NCBI GenBank assembly: GCA_028703495.1 | Contig: JAQVMT010000001.1 | Coordinates: 215,117 to 279,116, forward strand | Direction: 5' to 3' | Source of the DNA: Clostridia bacterium | GTDB lineage: Bacteria > Bacillota > Clostridia > Christensenellales > CAG-314 | DNA length: 64,000 bases | Shown here: positions 1 to 9,784 of the stretch, piece after piece | Layout: the number at the start of each line of letters is the position of its first letter | Position numbering within the stretch: position 1 is the stretch's first letter | Program-made: the position numbers and the translations under genes | Notes under the pieces: model-generated | What the model saw: the letters and a program-made list of their open reading frames with translations, nothing else | Databases searched by the model: none | What the model was told of the DNA's origin: nothing

Positions 1-1095
1 TACGCGGAGGGCTATCCCGGAAAAAGATATTACGGCGGTTGCCAATTTGTTGACAAGACCGAAGAGCTTGCGCGCGAACGTGCTAAGGAGCTGTTCCACG
101 CCGATCACGCCAACGTACAGCCGCACAGCGGAGCAAGCGCGAACATTGGCGTATACTTTGCGTTATTGGAACCGGGCGACACGATTTTGGGAATGAATCT
201 TGCTCACGGAGGACACTTGACGCACGGAAGTCCCGTAAACCTTTCGGGAAAATACTTCCATGTTGTGCCTTACGGCGTAAGCCAAGCCGATTGCAGAATC
301 GATTATGACGAGTTGAGAAAAATTGCGATCGAAGCTAAGCCCAAGCTGATTGTTGCAGGTGCAAGTGCATATCCGAGAATTATCGATTTTAAGCGTTTCA
401 GAGAGATTGCCGACGAAGTGGGTGCGATTTTGATGGTAGATATGGCGCACATAGCAGGACTTGTTGCGACAGGACTTCACCCCAGCCCCGTTCCCTACGC
501 CGACGTTGTTACAACGACCACGCACAAGACATTGAGAGGTCCGAGAGGCGGTATGATCCTTTGCAAGGAGGAATACAAAAAGGCAATCGACAAGGCAATA
601 TTCCCCGGAATCCAAGGCGGTCCTCTTATGCATATTATCGGTGCCAAGGCGGTTTGCTTAAAAGAAGCGATGAGTGACGATTTCAAGGTTTACCAACAGC
701 AGATTATCGACAACGCCCAAGCTCTTGCCAACACTTTGCTGCAAAACGGCGTAAAGCTTGTCAGCGGCGGTACGGACAATCACTTAATCTTGGTGGATTT
801 GAGCGAAACCGAGATGACCGGAAAAGAGCTGGAAACCTTGCTTGATGACATTCACATCACCGTCAACAAGAACGGAATTCCTTTCGATCAAAGAAAGCCC
901 ACTATCACAAGCGGAATTAGAATCGGCACGCCAAGCGTAACCACAAGAGGCATGAAGCAAGCCGAAATGCAAACAATAGGTGAAATTATCGCTGATATTA
1001 TCCACAACGGAGAAGCCGCCAAGGAAAGATGCGATGCTAAGGTTTTGGAGCTGACAAAGCGTTTCCCGCTTTACGAAAACGATATTTTGGATTAG
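1..1095 (+). CDS. glyA: Serine hydroxymethyltransferase, 5' end outside window
   Basis: Converts serine and tetrahydrofolate to glycine and 5,10-methylene-THF in the cytosol using PLP. The frame is open from base 1, so the gene starts upstream; 364 residues are visible and about 50 N-terminal residues are missing against the usual 410-420. Visible family features are YPGKRYYGG at the window edge, the HSGASAN loop, DMAHIAGL, and the PLP-lysine motif [14 protein letters not shown]. The C-terminal [11 protein letters not shown] segment is intact and the gene ends at TAG (1093-1095). A rho-independent terminator follows at 1302-1339. Identification is secure. Confidence 0.97.
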   Translation, partial: YAEGYPGKRYYGGCQFVDKTEELARERAKELFHADHANVQPHSGASANIGVYFALLEPGDTILGMNLAHGGHLTHGSPVNLSGKYFHVVPYGVSQADCRIDYDELRKIAIEAKPKLIVAGASAYPRIIDFKRFREIADEVGAILMVDMAHIAGLVATGLHPSPVPYADVVTTTTHKTLRGPRGGMILCKEEYKKAIDKAIFPGIQGGPLMHIIGAKAVCLKEAMSDDFKVYQQQIIDNAQALANTLLQNGVKLVSGGTDNHLILVDLSETEMTGKELETLLDDIHITVNKNGIPFDQRKPTITSGIRIGTPSVTTRGMKQAEMQTIGEIIADIIHNGEAAKERCDAKVLELTKRFPLYENDILD

Positions 1096-1520
1096 TCGTT
1101 TTTGTTCGCATTACGAATACGAGATTTTAGAATAATTGATCGATTCGCATTACGTAAACTAGTTTTTAGAGTATTCATATATGCTTTACGAATGAGATTA
1201 AAGCTTATTACGTTCGTTTTCGCGTTATTAACGTGATATTATTGGTTTTTCTATGTAAATTCAATATTTAACATCGTTGTTTGGCGGTGTTGCTTAAATA
1301 AAAAATGTCTTTCTCGAATCATCGGGGAAGACATTTTTTGTTACTTATTTATCTAAAAGCTATAATGCAAATAAACGACTGCAAAAAGCTGCACTATGTG
1401 CAACCGATTGTATGAGTCGTAGCCTTTTGCCATCGAAGCCTTGAAGCGCAAAGCCCACGGTAAAAGGTTACACTTATGCGACCGATTGTATGCGTCGTAA
1501 ATTTTCGGTGAGGCTAAGTG
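1096..1520. other. Intergenic region with imperfect repeats
   Basis: No gene seen. After glyA there are three loose copies of a (T)TCGCATTACG/TGCTTTACG motif near 1108, 1146 and 1191, then the glyA terminator. A direct repeat of about 25 bp follows, centred on ACCGATTGTATG, at 1397-1421 and 1475-1499 (78 bp apart). The convergent M42 genes end at 1521. Confidence 0.5.
1302..1339 (+). terminator. Rho-independent terminator of glyA
   Basis: AAAATGTCTTTC (1302-1313) pairs imperfectly with GGAAGACATTTT (1326-1337), followed by a T run. It lies about 200 bp past the glyA stop. Confidence 0.8.
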
Positions 1521-2534
1521 TTAAACACTGGGAACGGGTTCAGCATCCAAACAAGCCGCCGTAAGCTTAGCCGTTTCGATGACGTCGAATACGGAGCAAG
1601 TTTCCACGGGTGTATGTATATAGCGTGTGGGAATGGAAATACCGCCTGCCAATGCACCGCCGTGCGCCAGTTGAATTGCACTGGCATCGGTTCCGCCGTA
1701 TCTAAGCACCTCAAGCTGATATTTAATGCCGTTGCTCTCGGCACATTTTTTCATCATTTCCACAATGTCCTTGGAACAAATAAGGGACGAATCCTTTATT
1801 TTGATTGCTGCGCCCTTGCCAAGAGCAAGTGCGATCGGAGGTTTGGTTGTTGCCGGATAGTCGCCCACCATAGTAACATCGATGCAGAATCCGAAATCGG
1901 CGTTTACTGTATATGATGCGGTTTTTGCGCCACGGCAGCCGACTTCCTCTTGGGTAGTGAAAGCCAGATAAATATCGTTCTTGTTGTCCTTCAACAGAGT
2001 AAGAGCGTACAGCAAAGCGGTGCAGCCGATAAGGTCGTCGAGGTACGGTCCCATAATCAAATCATCGTTAAGCATAACGGGAGAGCCCTCATAAACGGCG
2101 GTGTCGCCGATAGCCACGAGTTTCTCGGCTTCTTCGCGACCTCTTGCGCCTATGTCGATATAAAGGTCGGTCTTTTTGGGAGCAGAGCCGTCCTCCTTGT
2201 ATTCGGACGTGATAAGTCCCTTTTGTCCGTTCAGAAACTTAATCGGGCGGTGAATAAGGTTTTGAGGATTAAAACCACCGATTGTTTCGAAGTGGATAAA
2301 TCCCTTATCGTCGATGTCGGTTACCATAAAACCGATACAGTCCATATGTGCGCAACATATTACCTTTTTGCCTTCGCCCTTTTTATGAACGAACAGATTG
2401 CCCAGTGCATCGGTGAATATTTCGTCTGCGTATGGTAAAGCGATTTCCGCGATTGTGCTTGCTATAGCTTTTTCGCTTCCCGACGGGCAGGCCGAGGCGA
2501 CCAATTTCTTTTGAATTTCGAAAATATTAAGCAT
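1521..2534 (-). CDS. M42 family metallopeptidase, copy 1
   Basis: Predicted cytosolic di-metal aminopeptidase of the M42 (FrvX/PepA glutamyl aminopeptidase) family, 337 residues, normal length. Family motifs in order: the CAHMDCIGF metal His/Asp (His about residue 63), the PYLDDLIG bridging Asp, the TTQEEVGCRGA catalytic Glu pair, an Asp in CIDVTMVGD, and the last metal His in RYIHTPVE. All ligands are present. The usual DE(I/V)G after the first His is DCIG and DDR is DDL, so specificity may differ. The ATG at 2534 is chosen because GGAGG sits 9 nt upstream; an upstream in-frame start at 2552 lacks this. It overlaps the end of copy 2 by 8 nt. Third gene of a three-gene operon. Confidence 0.9.
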   Translation of the reverse strand: MLNIFEIQKKLVASACPSGSEKAIASTIAEIALPYADEIFTDALGNLFVHKKGEGKKVICCAHMDCIGFMVTDIDDKGFIHFETIGGFNPQNLIHRPIKFLNGQKGLITSEYKEDGSAPKKTDLYIDIGARGREEAEKLVAIGDTAVYEGSPVMLNDDLIMGPYLDDLIGCTALLYALTLLKDNKNDIYLAFTTQEEVGCRGAKTASYTVNADFGFCIDVTMVGDYPATTKPPIALALGKGAAIKIKDSSLICSKDIVEMMKKCAESNGIKYQLEVLRYGGTDASAIQLAHGGALAGGISIPTRYIHTPVETCSVFDVIETAKLTAACLDAEPVPSV

Positions 2535-3558
2535 TATAATACTCCTCCACATTATTGATGATTAGTTTTGCCAGCGTAAGCGTTTGTTGAATGTCGTCTA
2601 AATTGGCGACACACGCGGGCGAGTGAATATAGCGTACGGGAACCGATAGCCCGATTATTTTTGATCCGGCGTTTGTCACATGAAGTCTGCTCGAATCGGT
2701 GACGGCGTTAGCGGATGTTCTGAATTGATACTTCACATCGTTATTTTTCGCTAAATCCATAGCGTACTTTCTTGCATCTGCCGAATAAATAGTGCCGCCG
2801 TCCATAAGAGAAAGCGCACCGCCCCCGCCGATAAACGTTGAGCGTTTTACGGGAGTACATTCGGGCAGATCAACCGCGCTGGTACCCTCGAGGACCAAGC
2901 AAAGCCCCGGATTGATACGCTTTGCCGCGACGGTTGCACCGCGCATACCTATTTCCTCTTGAGCGGTAAAAACGAACCAAGTGTCGTACTCCAACTCGGT
3001 AGCCAAAGCTTTCATCATAATTGCGCAGCCCACTCTGTCGTCGAGAGCCTTCGCAGCGATCATATTGTCGCCGAATTCCTCGAAGGGAGTATGGAAGCAA
3101 ACCATATCGCCGACATAGGTAAATGCTTCAACGGCACCTTTGCTCATACAGCCGGTATCCAAGCTCAAATCCTTGAGCGATGGTGCGGCCTTTCTTTCCT
3201 CGGGACGAGTAAGGTGAATGGCTTTAATACCCAAAACACCTCTCGTTCTGTCGGTGCCGACATCGAGTGTTTTTCCCGGAAGTACACGTGCATCAATATT
3301 GCCGCTTGCCGCCAGCTTGATGTATCCGTCCTCGGTAATCTTTTTTACATAGAATCCTACCTCATCGGTGTGAGCGGCAACCATAATCGGCATTTTGGGT
3401 TGTTTTTTACCTTTTTTAAACACAAAAAGGTTATTAAGTGCATCGGTAAAGATGTCATCGGAGTATTGCTTGCAAAACTCTGCAATGTATCTTATGACCT
3501 CGTATTCGTAACCGGCAACCGCGTTAAGAGCGGTTAATTCCTTCAATAACTGTTTCAC
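2527..3558 (-). CDS. M42 family metallopeptidase, copy 2
   Basis: Second M42 aminopeptidase paralogue, 343 residues. It shows VAAHTDEVGF, KALDDRVGC, FTAQEEIGMRGA and RYIHSP. The position usually held by an Asp ligand reads LVLEGTSAVDLPE, with Glu, which occurs in the family. The Glu after the final His (HTPVE in its neighbours) is missing (HSPAC). The start is GTG at 3558, whose GTGA overlaps the TGA of the upstream gene, with GGGAGG just before it; this is a typical translationally coupled start and replaces a longer upstream ATG reading. Confidence 0.9.
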   Translation of the reverse strand: MKQLLKELTALNAVAGYEYEVIRYIAEFCKQYSDDIFTDALNNLFVFKKGKKQPKMPIMVAAHTDEVGFYVKKITEDGYIKLAASGNIDARVLPGKTLDVGTDRTRGVLGIKAIHLTRPEERKAAPSLKDLSLDTGCMSKGAVEAFTYVGDMVCFHTPFEEFGDNMIAAKALDDRVGCAIMMKALATELEYDTWFVFTAQEEIGMRGATVAAKRINPGLCLVLEGTSAVDLPECTPVKRSTFIGGGGALSLMDGGTIYSADARKYAMDLAKNNDVKYQFRTSANAVTDSSRLHVTNAGSKIIGLSVPVRYIHSPACVANLDDIQQTLTLAKLIINNVEEYYNA

Positions 3559-4595
3559 AGCGCACCTCCCAACATCGACATATCGAACGCCTTGCAGTAT
3601 TCGCAAATCAGCTTGGCAACATTTTGGATATCCGAAGTGCTGATGACCTCCACGGGCGTGTGCATATACTTAAGCGGCAGGGACAGCACCAAGCAGGGAA
3701 CGCCCAGGTTGGTTATCTGCACCTCGTCGGCGTTGGTACCGCTGAAGGAGGGGCTGACCTCCACAACGTAGGGAATCTTCTTGGCACGCGCGATTTCGCA
3801 CGCTTTATTCGCGTACTTCGTCAAGCTCCTCGAGCCGTAAAGTATCATAGGACCGCAACCGATAGTTTCCAAATCGGGCGCATCCGAAGTCTTTGCGTGA
3901 GAAACGTCCACAACAATGGAAAAGTCAGGCTTGTCCGCGGTCGCTCTGCAAAACGCACCGTCTCCGCCGATTTCTTCCTTTGTCGAACCGGATATGTAAA
4001 TATCAACATTCATATCCTCTTTGTTCATAAGCTCCAAAGCCTGCATAAGCGTAACAAAGCACGCTCTGTCGTCGAACGACTTGCCACAGATTTGTCCTCC
4101 CTTAAGCTCGAAGGGCTGCATATCGTAGCATATGTAGTCGCCGACCTTTATGGTTTCTTTGACCTTTTCGGCGGCAAATCCAACGTCGATAAACAGCTTC
4201 TCAAAGGGAATACTGCTTTTCATACTTGCCACATCAGTAAGGTGTGGAGTCACCGTGGAAACGATACCCTTGACAAATCCCGTCGCGGTGTTAATGAGCA
4301 TACGCGCGCCCGGCAACATTCTCGGATCTACGCCGCTCGGCAAGAAACGGATGAAGCCCTCATCGGTTACCTCCGTTACGACAAAGCCGATTTCGTCGAG
4401 ATGCGCATCTAACAGAATTTTCGGTGCGTTGGGCTTGTTACACCTTTTCACTCCGAAACAATTTCCGAATTTGTCGACACCGGCTTCATCGACGTATGGC
4501 TTGAGCATTTCACAAGCGGCTTTTGCGACCGAAAACTCGTTTCCGGATACGCCGAAAAGCTTGGAAAGCTCAAATATTTTGTTAACTACTTCCAT
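3555..4595 (-). CDS. M42 family metallopeptidase, copy 3 (first in operon)
   Basis: First gene of the M42 operon, 346 residues. Motifs: LDAHLDEIGF, KSFDDRACF, STKEEIGGDGA (Lys replaces the usual Gln before the catalytic Glu pair), VVDVSHAKTSD and KYMHTPVEV. The ATG at 4595 has GGAGG 5 nt upstream. The three copies are diverged and carry different residues around the metal site, so the set probably covers different peptide substrates (inference). A promoter candidate lies at 4704-4732. Confidence 0.9.
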   Translation of the reverse strand: MEVVNKIFELSKLFGVSGNEFSVAKAACEMLKPYVDEAGVDKFGNCFGVKRCNKPNAPKILLDAHLDEIGFVVTEVTDEGFIRFLPSGVDPRMLPGARMLINTATGFVKGIVSTVTPHLTDVASMKSSIPFEKLFIDVGFAAEKVKETIKVGDYICYDMQPFELKGGQICGKSFDDRACFVTLMQALELMNKEDMNVDIYISGSTKEEIGGDGAFCRATADKPDFSIVVDVSHAKTSDAPDLETIGCGPMILYGSRSLTKYANKACEIARAKKIPYVVEVSPSFSGTNADEVQITNLGVPCLVLSLPLKYMHTPVEVISTSDIQNVAKLICEYCKAFDMSMLGGAL

Positions 4596-4703
4596 TTTAT
4601 CCTCCATTATGTTAATTATGTAAATATGTTCAGGCGAATAATCCGCCGTAAAGAGCTTAAATAACATAAATCAATATATTTCGATGTATATCTAACCGTA
4701 TAC

Positions 4704-4732
4704 AGTATGCGGCAAATAGCTAAAATTGTCAA
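4704..4732 (-). promoter_or_regulatory. Candidate promoter of the M42 operon
   Basis: On the minus strand TTGACA (4732-4727), a 17-bp spacer, then CATACT (4709-4704). The -35 is perfect and the -10 weak. It lies about 110 bp before the start of copy 3. Confidence 0.5.
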
Positions 4733-4860
4733 GCATTTTGGAGTAATTAGGTGAATATGTCCACACTGCTTTTTCGCCAAATAGCAAAAGTAGTAAACAG
4801 CGAAATCAGGCTTAACGCCAAGCTTCGTTTTAAGTACATTCGCATTCAGACACGCAGACG

Positions 4861-5919
4861 TTAGGCAATCTCGTCCAAAAGCACGATTGCAGCTGCGGCT
4901 TCTACTATGGGGCAGGCGCGTAGTGCTATGCAGACGTCGCTCGGGCTTTTGCGCTCGATAACTGCGGTTGTCATATCCGCGAGATTAAGTCCGCGTACGG
5001 GAGCGGCGATTGTCGGAGTCGGCTTGAAGCATACATTGAATAAAAGCGGCATACCATTGGATATTCCGCCGTTAACGCCTCCGCAGTTATTGGACGAAAG
5101 GGATACCTTGCCGTCACGTACGACAAATTCGTCTACGGCGGCTTTGCCCGTCATATTCGCGAAATCGAAGCCGCGTCCGAACTCCACACCCTTAACCGCG
5201 GGCAACGAAAAAAGAAAACCGCCCAGCCTTGCGTCTAGCCCGTCGAACCTCGGAGAGCCTACGCCGACGGGAAGTCCTACGACGCAGCACTCGACAACGC
5301 CGCCGCAGCTGTCCTTTTCGGCAGATAGCCTGTTCGTTAAAGCTTGCACCCGATCGGCAATGTCATCGATAAAGGGATACGACGTAAAAAGACGTTCGTA
5401 AAGCGATAGAGGATTGTCATAATTCGCAAAGCTCCTGTCGCAAATATCCAAAATCGATTTTACGTGTGAAATTATGCGAATTTTGTGCTTTTCGTATAGG
5501 GCTTGAGCGCATAATGCTCCCGCAAAGGTCAACGGTGCGGTAAGTCTGCCGCTAAGGTGTCCACCTCCGCAAATGTCTGCAAAGCCCTTATATTTGACAA
5601 AAGCCGTGTAGTCGGCGTGTGACGGACGCGCAACCGTGCAATCGTCATTTGAGTATGCTTTGTTTTGGAAAATAACCGTAATCGGAGATCCGTTGGTAAA
5701 GCCGTCGGACACGCCCGATATAATCTCGTAATTGTCTTTTTCTGCTCTTGATGTGGCGTTAAACAACGGATTGGGCGTGCGCCTTGCTATAAAAGCGTCG
5801 ATATAGTCGAAGTCCAACTTCATTCCGCACAAAAAGCCGTCGATGGTTATTCCCATTTGGCGTTGATGAGATTGCCCGAACAGTGATATTTTAAGATTGT
5901 TTCCCCAAATTGAAGACAT
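4861..5919 (-). CDS. aroC: Chorismate synthase
   Basis: Last shikimate-pathway step: EPSP to chorismate with reduced flavin. 352 residues, usual length. Signatures: SLFGQSHQ near the N-terminus (family FGESHG), RPSHADYT, GGGHLSGRLTAPL, and the C-terminal MTTAVIERKSPSDVCI region. The GQSHQ variant differs from the common GESHG. GAGGGG precedes the ATG. Last gene of aroE-aroB-aroA-aroC, 67 bp after aroA. Confidence 0.95.
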   Translation of the reverse strand: MSSIWGNNLKISLFGQSHQRQMGITIDGFLCGMKLDFDYIDAFIARRTPNPLFNATSRAEKDNYEIISGVSDGFTNGSPITVIFQNKAYSNDDCTVARPSHADYTAFVKYKGFADICGGGHLSGRLTAPLTFAGALCAQALYEKHKIRIISHVKSILDICDRSFANYDNPLSLYERLFTSYPFIDDIADRVQALTNRLSAEKDSCGGVVECCVVGLPVGVGSPRFDGLDARLGGFLFSLPAVKGVEFGRGFDFANMTGKAAVDEFVVRDGKVSLSSNNCGGVNGGISNGMPLLFNVCFKPTPTIAAPVRGLNLADMTTAVIERKSPSDVCIALRACPIVEAAAAIVLLDEIA

Positions 5920-5986
5920 TTTTCCCCTCTATAACGTGCTGAATTTCATAATCAGAATATTTTGTATCTACAAGGTTACATTTATG

Positions 5987-7297
5987 TTACGCGATTATCT
6001 CCGAATTTGATTTGGCTTCATCCGTGCTTTGACCGTTGTTTGCACACAAAAGCTTGGTCTTTCCCCCCAGTCTGTTGTATTCGGGAAAGTAGTCCCTAAA
6101 GCTCTTATTTACGCATTCGTAGTCCTTGATGACAATCGGGTTATCGCAAGCCAAGGCAAGCACCGAAAGCATCATAACTATGCGGTGGTCGTTGAAGGAA
6201 GGGAAAGTGATACCTCCGTTGAAGGAAGGCTTGCCGCAAATTGTGATCTTGTTATTGGAAACCGTAGTTTTGACGCCCAACTCGGAAAGAATATATATCA
6301 AAGCATCCATTCGGTTGCTTTCCTTGTGGACAAGTCGTCTTACGCCTCGAATAGAGCTTACGCCGTCCGCGGTTGAAAGCAGAGCGCACACGGGAAGTAT
6401 TAGGTCCGGGCAATTGGACATATCCACATCTATCGGTTTTATCGTGCTTTTTTCGACCGTAACGTTCAGGTCGGCAAGCAATACGGACGAGTGACATGAT
6501 CTGGTCTTGATATCGAAACTCGCACCCAATTCGGGCAATAAATCGATTATTCTTCTGTCGGGTTGAAGGCTAAGGCTGTGCAGATTGTTGCTTGTAACCT
6601 CGCCGCTTAAAAGTCCGCAGGCAATGAAGAAAGCATTGTTGGAATAGTCGTTTTCAAAGCAGGTTTTACGATATCCGTACGAGCTTTTATGGGTGTAATA
6701 GGTATTGCGGTCGCGTTTTACGGTTACGCCGAAGCGTTGCATTTCACATACGGTCATATCCGCATAACCTCTCGAGTAAAACGGAGGTGTAACGTATAGC
6801 TTACAATCTCCGTCTAGGAGAGGCAGTGCCAAGAGCAATCCGCTGACATATTGCGAGCTTAGGTTGCCGCAGATTGTATAATCGCCGCACACGAGTTTTC
6901 CTCTTGCGATAATTAGGTTGTTTTCGATGGTAATATTGGCTCCCATTCTGGTTAATTCGTCTATAAGCAAAGAATGCGGACGGTGTGCCAGAGAATCGGA
7001 AAGCAAATAGTTTACACTAAGTCCCAACGCGCAGGTAACGGGTAATAGGAGCCTTAAAAGTGTGGCGTTATCACCGCAGTTTATTTCCGTATGCTCGACC
7101 TTATCCCTCTTTCGAAGTATCTTTCGCAGACTTTCCGTAGCCTTATATGTCAAATCTATATCGTCCGACTTGATATCGAAAATCGGAGGCTTGGTTTTTG
7201 CCAGCATACAGCAAATGAGATGCCTAACGATGTATGATTTATTATAAAGTAAATTCGGCGTTCCGTATATGGAGCTTTTTTCAATTTGAATATCCAT
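5987..7297 (-). CDS. aroA: 3-phosphoshikimate 1-carboxyvinyltransferase (EPSP synthase)
   Basis: Adds enolpyruvyl from PEP to shikimate-3-phosphate. 436 residues. Diverged but recognisable motifs: N-terminal YNKSYIVRHLICCMLA (family SKSxxHR), NCGDNATLLRLLLP (family NxGTxxR), SLAHRPHSLLIDEL (family RPM), YSNNAFFIACGLL, HKESNRMDAL and the C-terminal FNDHRIVMMLSV. The core catalytic Lys, Arg and Asp/Glu positions appear kept. GAGGAATA precedes the ATG. It is 50 bp after aroB. Confidence 0.93.
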   Translation of the reverse strand: MDIQIEKSSIYGTPNLLYNKSYIVRHLICCMLAKTKPPIFDIKSDDIDLTYKATESLRKILRKRDKVEHTEINCGDNATLLRLLLPVTCALGLSVNYLLSDSLAHRPHSLLIDELTRMGANITIENNLIIARGKLVCGDYTICGNLSSQYVSGLLLALPLLDGDCKLYVTPPFYSRGYADMTVCEMQRFGVTVKRDRNTYYTHKSSYGYRKTCFENDYSNNAFFIACGLLSGEVTSNNLHSLSLQPDRRIIDLLPELGASFDIKTRSCHSSVLLADLNVTVEKSTIKPIDVDMSNCPDLILPVCALLSTADGVSSIRGVRRLVHKESNRMDALIYILSELGVKTTVSNNKITICGKPSFNGGITFPSFNDHRIVMMLSVLALACDNPIVIKDYECVNKSFRDYFPEYNRLGGKTKLLCANNGQSTDEAKSNSEIIA

Positions 7298-7347
7298 TAT
7301 TCCTCTTATGTTACCTGTTTACCCTTGTGTTGTGCAATTGTAGTATT

Positions 7348-8400
7348 CTAACGGCTGTTGCTGATCCAACCCAACAGGGTGTTTCTTTGAATGGAAACAA
7401 CTCTGCAATCGCCGATATTTATCAAGAACGGCATATAGATGTCGTCACCTTCTTGCTTTTTGTCGAAAATAGGCACGTTCTTTAGGACATTGAGGTTGGG
7501 GAGCAATCTAAATCCGAATCTTTGTATGGCATTATATACGTTGTTAAAGGTATAGTTTGGTACGATTCCGTAGTCGCATCCCAGTTTGGTTTCGAAATAA
7601 ATTCCGTTTACGACGGCTTCCCCGTGCGTTATGGAATAACCGAAGGCGGTTTCAAGTGAATGACCTATTGTGTGACCGAGGTTAAGGATATGTCTGATAT
7701 TGTTGTCATAATAGTCTTTGTCGACATAGCTCAATTTAATCGTAATACAGCTTGCGATTGCTTCCTTTACGGCAGAAGTGCTGTTGAACACGCCTGAATA
7801 GTCGTTACCCGAAATAAGCGAATACTTCAAAATCTCGCCTTTTCCGCTGGAAAACTCTCTTTGATTGAGAGTTTTTAAAAAGTCGGTGTCAATCAAAACG
7901 GCGGTTGGATTATAAAACGTTCCTATGGCGTTTTTTCGGTTATTGAAGTTAAGCCCATTCTTTCCGCCGATGCCCGCATCTACCATTCCCATAAGGGTAG
8001 TAGGAACGATCGCGTAATGCGCGCCTCTTAAATATGTGCTTGCCACGAAGCCGCAAATGTCGGAGGTAATACCCCCGCCTATGCTTATAAGAAGACAATT
8101 CTTGGTAATTGCGTTCGCAACCAAAAAATCGTACAGTCTGCAAGCCGTTTCCATGGTTTTGGATCGCTCGTCACAGCGTAAAATGAACGTCCGAACTCTG
8201 TCACCCAAAGCGCGAAACGGAGCGATTAGTCGGTTTTGCCACAGCCCGAAGACGTTTTGATCGATGACCAATACGATTTGATTGAACGTAAGCTTACTCA
8301 CCGAAGTTGAGGTGAGTAGCTCCTCATAGGGCAAAAAGTATACGTTGTGTTTTGCCAGCGTGTCTTTGATGCTGCCCTCGCCGAAAAAATTACTGTCCAT
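7348..8400 (-). CDS. aroB: 3-dehydroquinate synthase
   Basis: Second shikimate-pathway step: DAHP to 3-dehydroquinate, with NAD and a divalent metal. 350 residues. Motifs: SIGGGITSDICGFVAS (NAD binding), PTTLMGMVDAGIGGKNGLN (family AQVDSSVGGKTGIN), metal ligands in GKGEILKYSLI, LNLGHTIGHSLE and ITHGEAV. The usual AQVDS is GMVDA here. Its start overlaps the aroE end by 11 bp and GAGG precedes the ATG, so the two are coupled. Confidence 0.95.
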   Translation of the reverse strand: MDSNFFGEGSIKDTLAKHNVYFLPYEELLTSTSVSKLTFNQIVLVIDQNVFGLWQNRLIAPFRALGDRVRTFILRCDERSKTMETACRLYDFLVANAITKNCLLISIGGGITSDICGFVASTYLRGAHYAIVPTTLMGMVDAGIGGKNGLNFNNRKNAIGTFYNPTAVLIDTDFLKTLNQREFSSGKGEILKYSLISGNDYSGVFNSTSAVKEAIASCITIKLSYVDKDYYDNNIRHILNLGHTIGHSLETAFGYSITHGEAVVNGIYFETKLGCDYGIVPNYTFNNVYNAIQRFGFRLLPNLNVLKNVPIFDKKQEGDDIYMPFLINIGDCRVVSIQRNTLLGWISNSR

Positions 8401-9454
8401 AATAGCCTCTTGTAATTAGTTCACTTTTTACCTTGTGGAAAATGCGATCCGAATTGAATTTTTTGCTTTGCCATATGCTTTCGGATTTTATCGCCTGAAA
8501 GATTAGCATATCCAATCCGTCGGAATATGCAATATTATTGTCATGTGCGTATCTGGACAATTCGCATTCTCCGATATGCAGATCGAATATCAACCCTTTT
8601 TTACTTATGTGTCCGTCTAAAATCCTCGGGTTTTCAACTCCCAAAGAGCAGTCGACGACCAAATCAAAGACCAATCCGTTTTCTTTTTTGCGATTTGTAA
8701 CACTCGATGAGTTATTCACGTCGGATAACTGCTGCGCAGTTGAATCGACAATGAAAACGGTTTCGGTTGTTTGCTCGTTCGAAACTTTCGATTTCTTAGC
8801 CTTCGAGATACGGCAGAGCTCCAAATCGGGCGGAGTAAGTTCATTGTTTAGGTATATCGGCGTATAGCCCCTGCTTTTTGCAAATAGCTTCGCTCTTTCT
8901 ATAGATGAAGACAGGACGTATAAGTTGCTTGTGATTGACATAAGCTCGTAAGCAACAGCCTTTGCCGCGCCTCCTGTTCCGATGACAAGTGCGTTCTTGA
9001 AGATAGCGTTACTTAGGTAAGCTTGATTGGTGCGTGAATTCAAGCCTTCGATGGTTCTCAATACGATATTGTCGAGGGCGCATCGGAAGCCGAAGATGTC
9101 GGTGGAGAAACCGATTTTAAGTAAACCGCCGACAGAAAGGTGCTGAACGGTATTGATACTTCGATAGTATTTGGCAGGTCCGCAAGGCTCCGAATACGCA
9201 ATTTCTATCTCCTTAAAGGGCGTCGTAACGTTGTATCCGTCCATGAAATTAAGTATCGGTATACACTTTTTTCTAAGTGCGCATTTTTCTGCGAAAGAAA
9301 GCTTGCGGACATCGATAGTTGAGCCAAAAAGAGCCGAAGCATCCACGAGGCGGTACACGGCATCAAAGCCCGTTTCTTCAAATATTATCTTATGTATTAT
9401 GGGCGAAAGCGACTTTTGTATGCCGCAACCGACCAGCCCGTAATTTTCGCTCAC
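8390..9454 (-). CDS. aroE: Shikimate dehydrogenase, unusually long
   Basis: NADPH-dependent reduction of 3-dehydroshikimate. 354 residues, against about 270-290 in the family. Seen: substrate loop KSLSPIIH (res 14-21), catalytic Lys81 in NVTTPFK, INTV (100-103), STDIFGF with Asp119, and nucleotide loop GTGGAAKA (159-166). The extra length is mainly a Ser/Asn/Lys-rich stretch at about residues 205-265, inside the NADP-binding half. The start is GTG at 9454 with GGAGGA 5-6 nt upstream. First gene of the aro operon. The operon has no aroF/G, aroD/Q or aroK in view. Confidence 0.93.
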   Translation of the reverse strand: MSENYGLVGCGIQKSLSPIIHKIIFEETGFDAVYRLVDASALFGSTIDVRKLSFAEKCALRKKCIPILNFMDGYNVTTPFKEIEIAYSEPCGPAKYYRSINTVQHLSVGGLLKIGFSTDIFGFRCALDNIVLRTIEGLNSRTNQAYLSNAIFKNALVIGTGGAAKAVAYELMSITSNLYVLSSSIERAKLFAKSRGYTPIYLNNELTPPDLELCRISKAKKSKVSNEQTTETVFIVDSTAQQLSDVNNSSSVTNRKKENGLVFDLVVDCSLGVENPRILDGHISKKGLIFDLHIGECELSRYAHDNNIAYSDGLDMLIFQAIKSESIWQSKKFNSDRIFHKVKSELITRGYYGQ

Positions 9455-9784
9455 AGCTTCCTCCGTATGTCAAGCCCTATGATCTCATGATTTTAGCTCA
9501 CTATTTCGTATTAATGTAAGCAATTTTATCGTATAACTTTATCGGTATTGTTAAATCGGGACTTGTTGACGATAAATTTGGATATTGCCATCAATCAAGC
9601 TACAGTATACCATAATGCTTTAGTTAATTCAAGCAATGCAACAAAAAAAAATCAAAATACTCCCCAAACACTTTGAAATACGCGGTAAATGTGCTAAAAT
9701 ATAAAACCAAGCGTAATAGAGCTGTTGCGCGAGGGCGGATTTCGGGTAAGCTCGGCAAATGTAGTGTTAAATCAATCGGTAATA
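9455..9784. promoter_or_regulatory. Divergent promoter region (aroE / DUF4364 gene), promoter at 9673-9700
   Basis: The stretch separates the minus-strand aro operon from a plus-strand gene. For the plus gene I see TTGAAA (9673-9678), a 16-bp spacer and TAAAAT (9695-9700) with a TGC extension before the -10. No convincing minus-strand promoter for aroE was found; the region is AT-rich. Confidence 0.55.

Noticed and set aside
163-633. Minus-strand ORF across glyA
   Set aside because: Shadow of glyA; no RBS or family.
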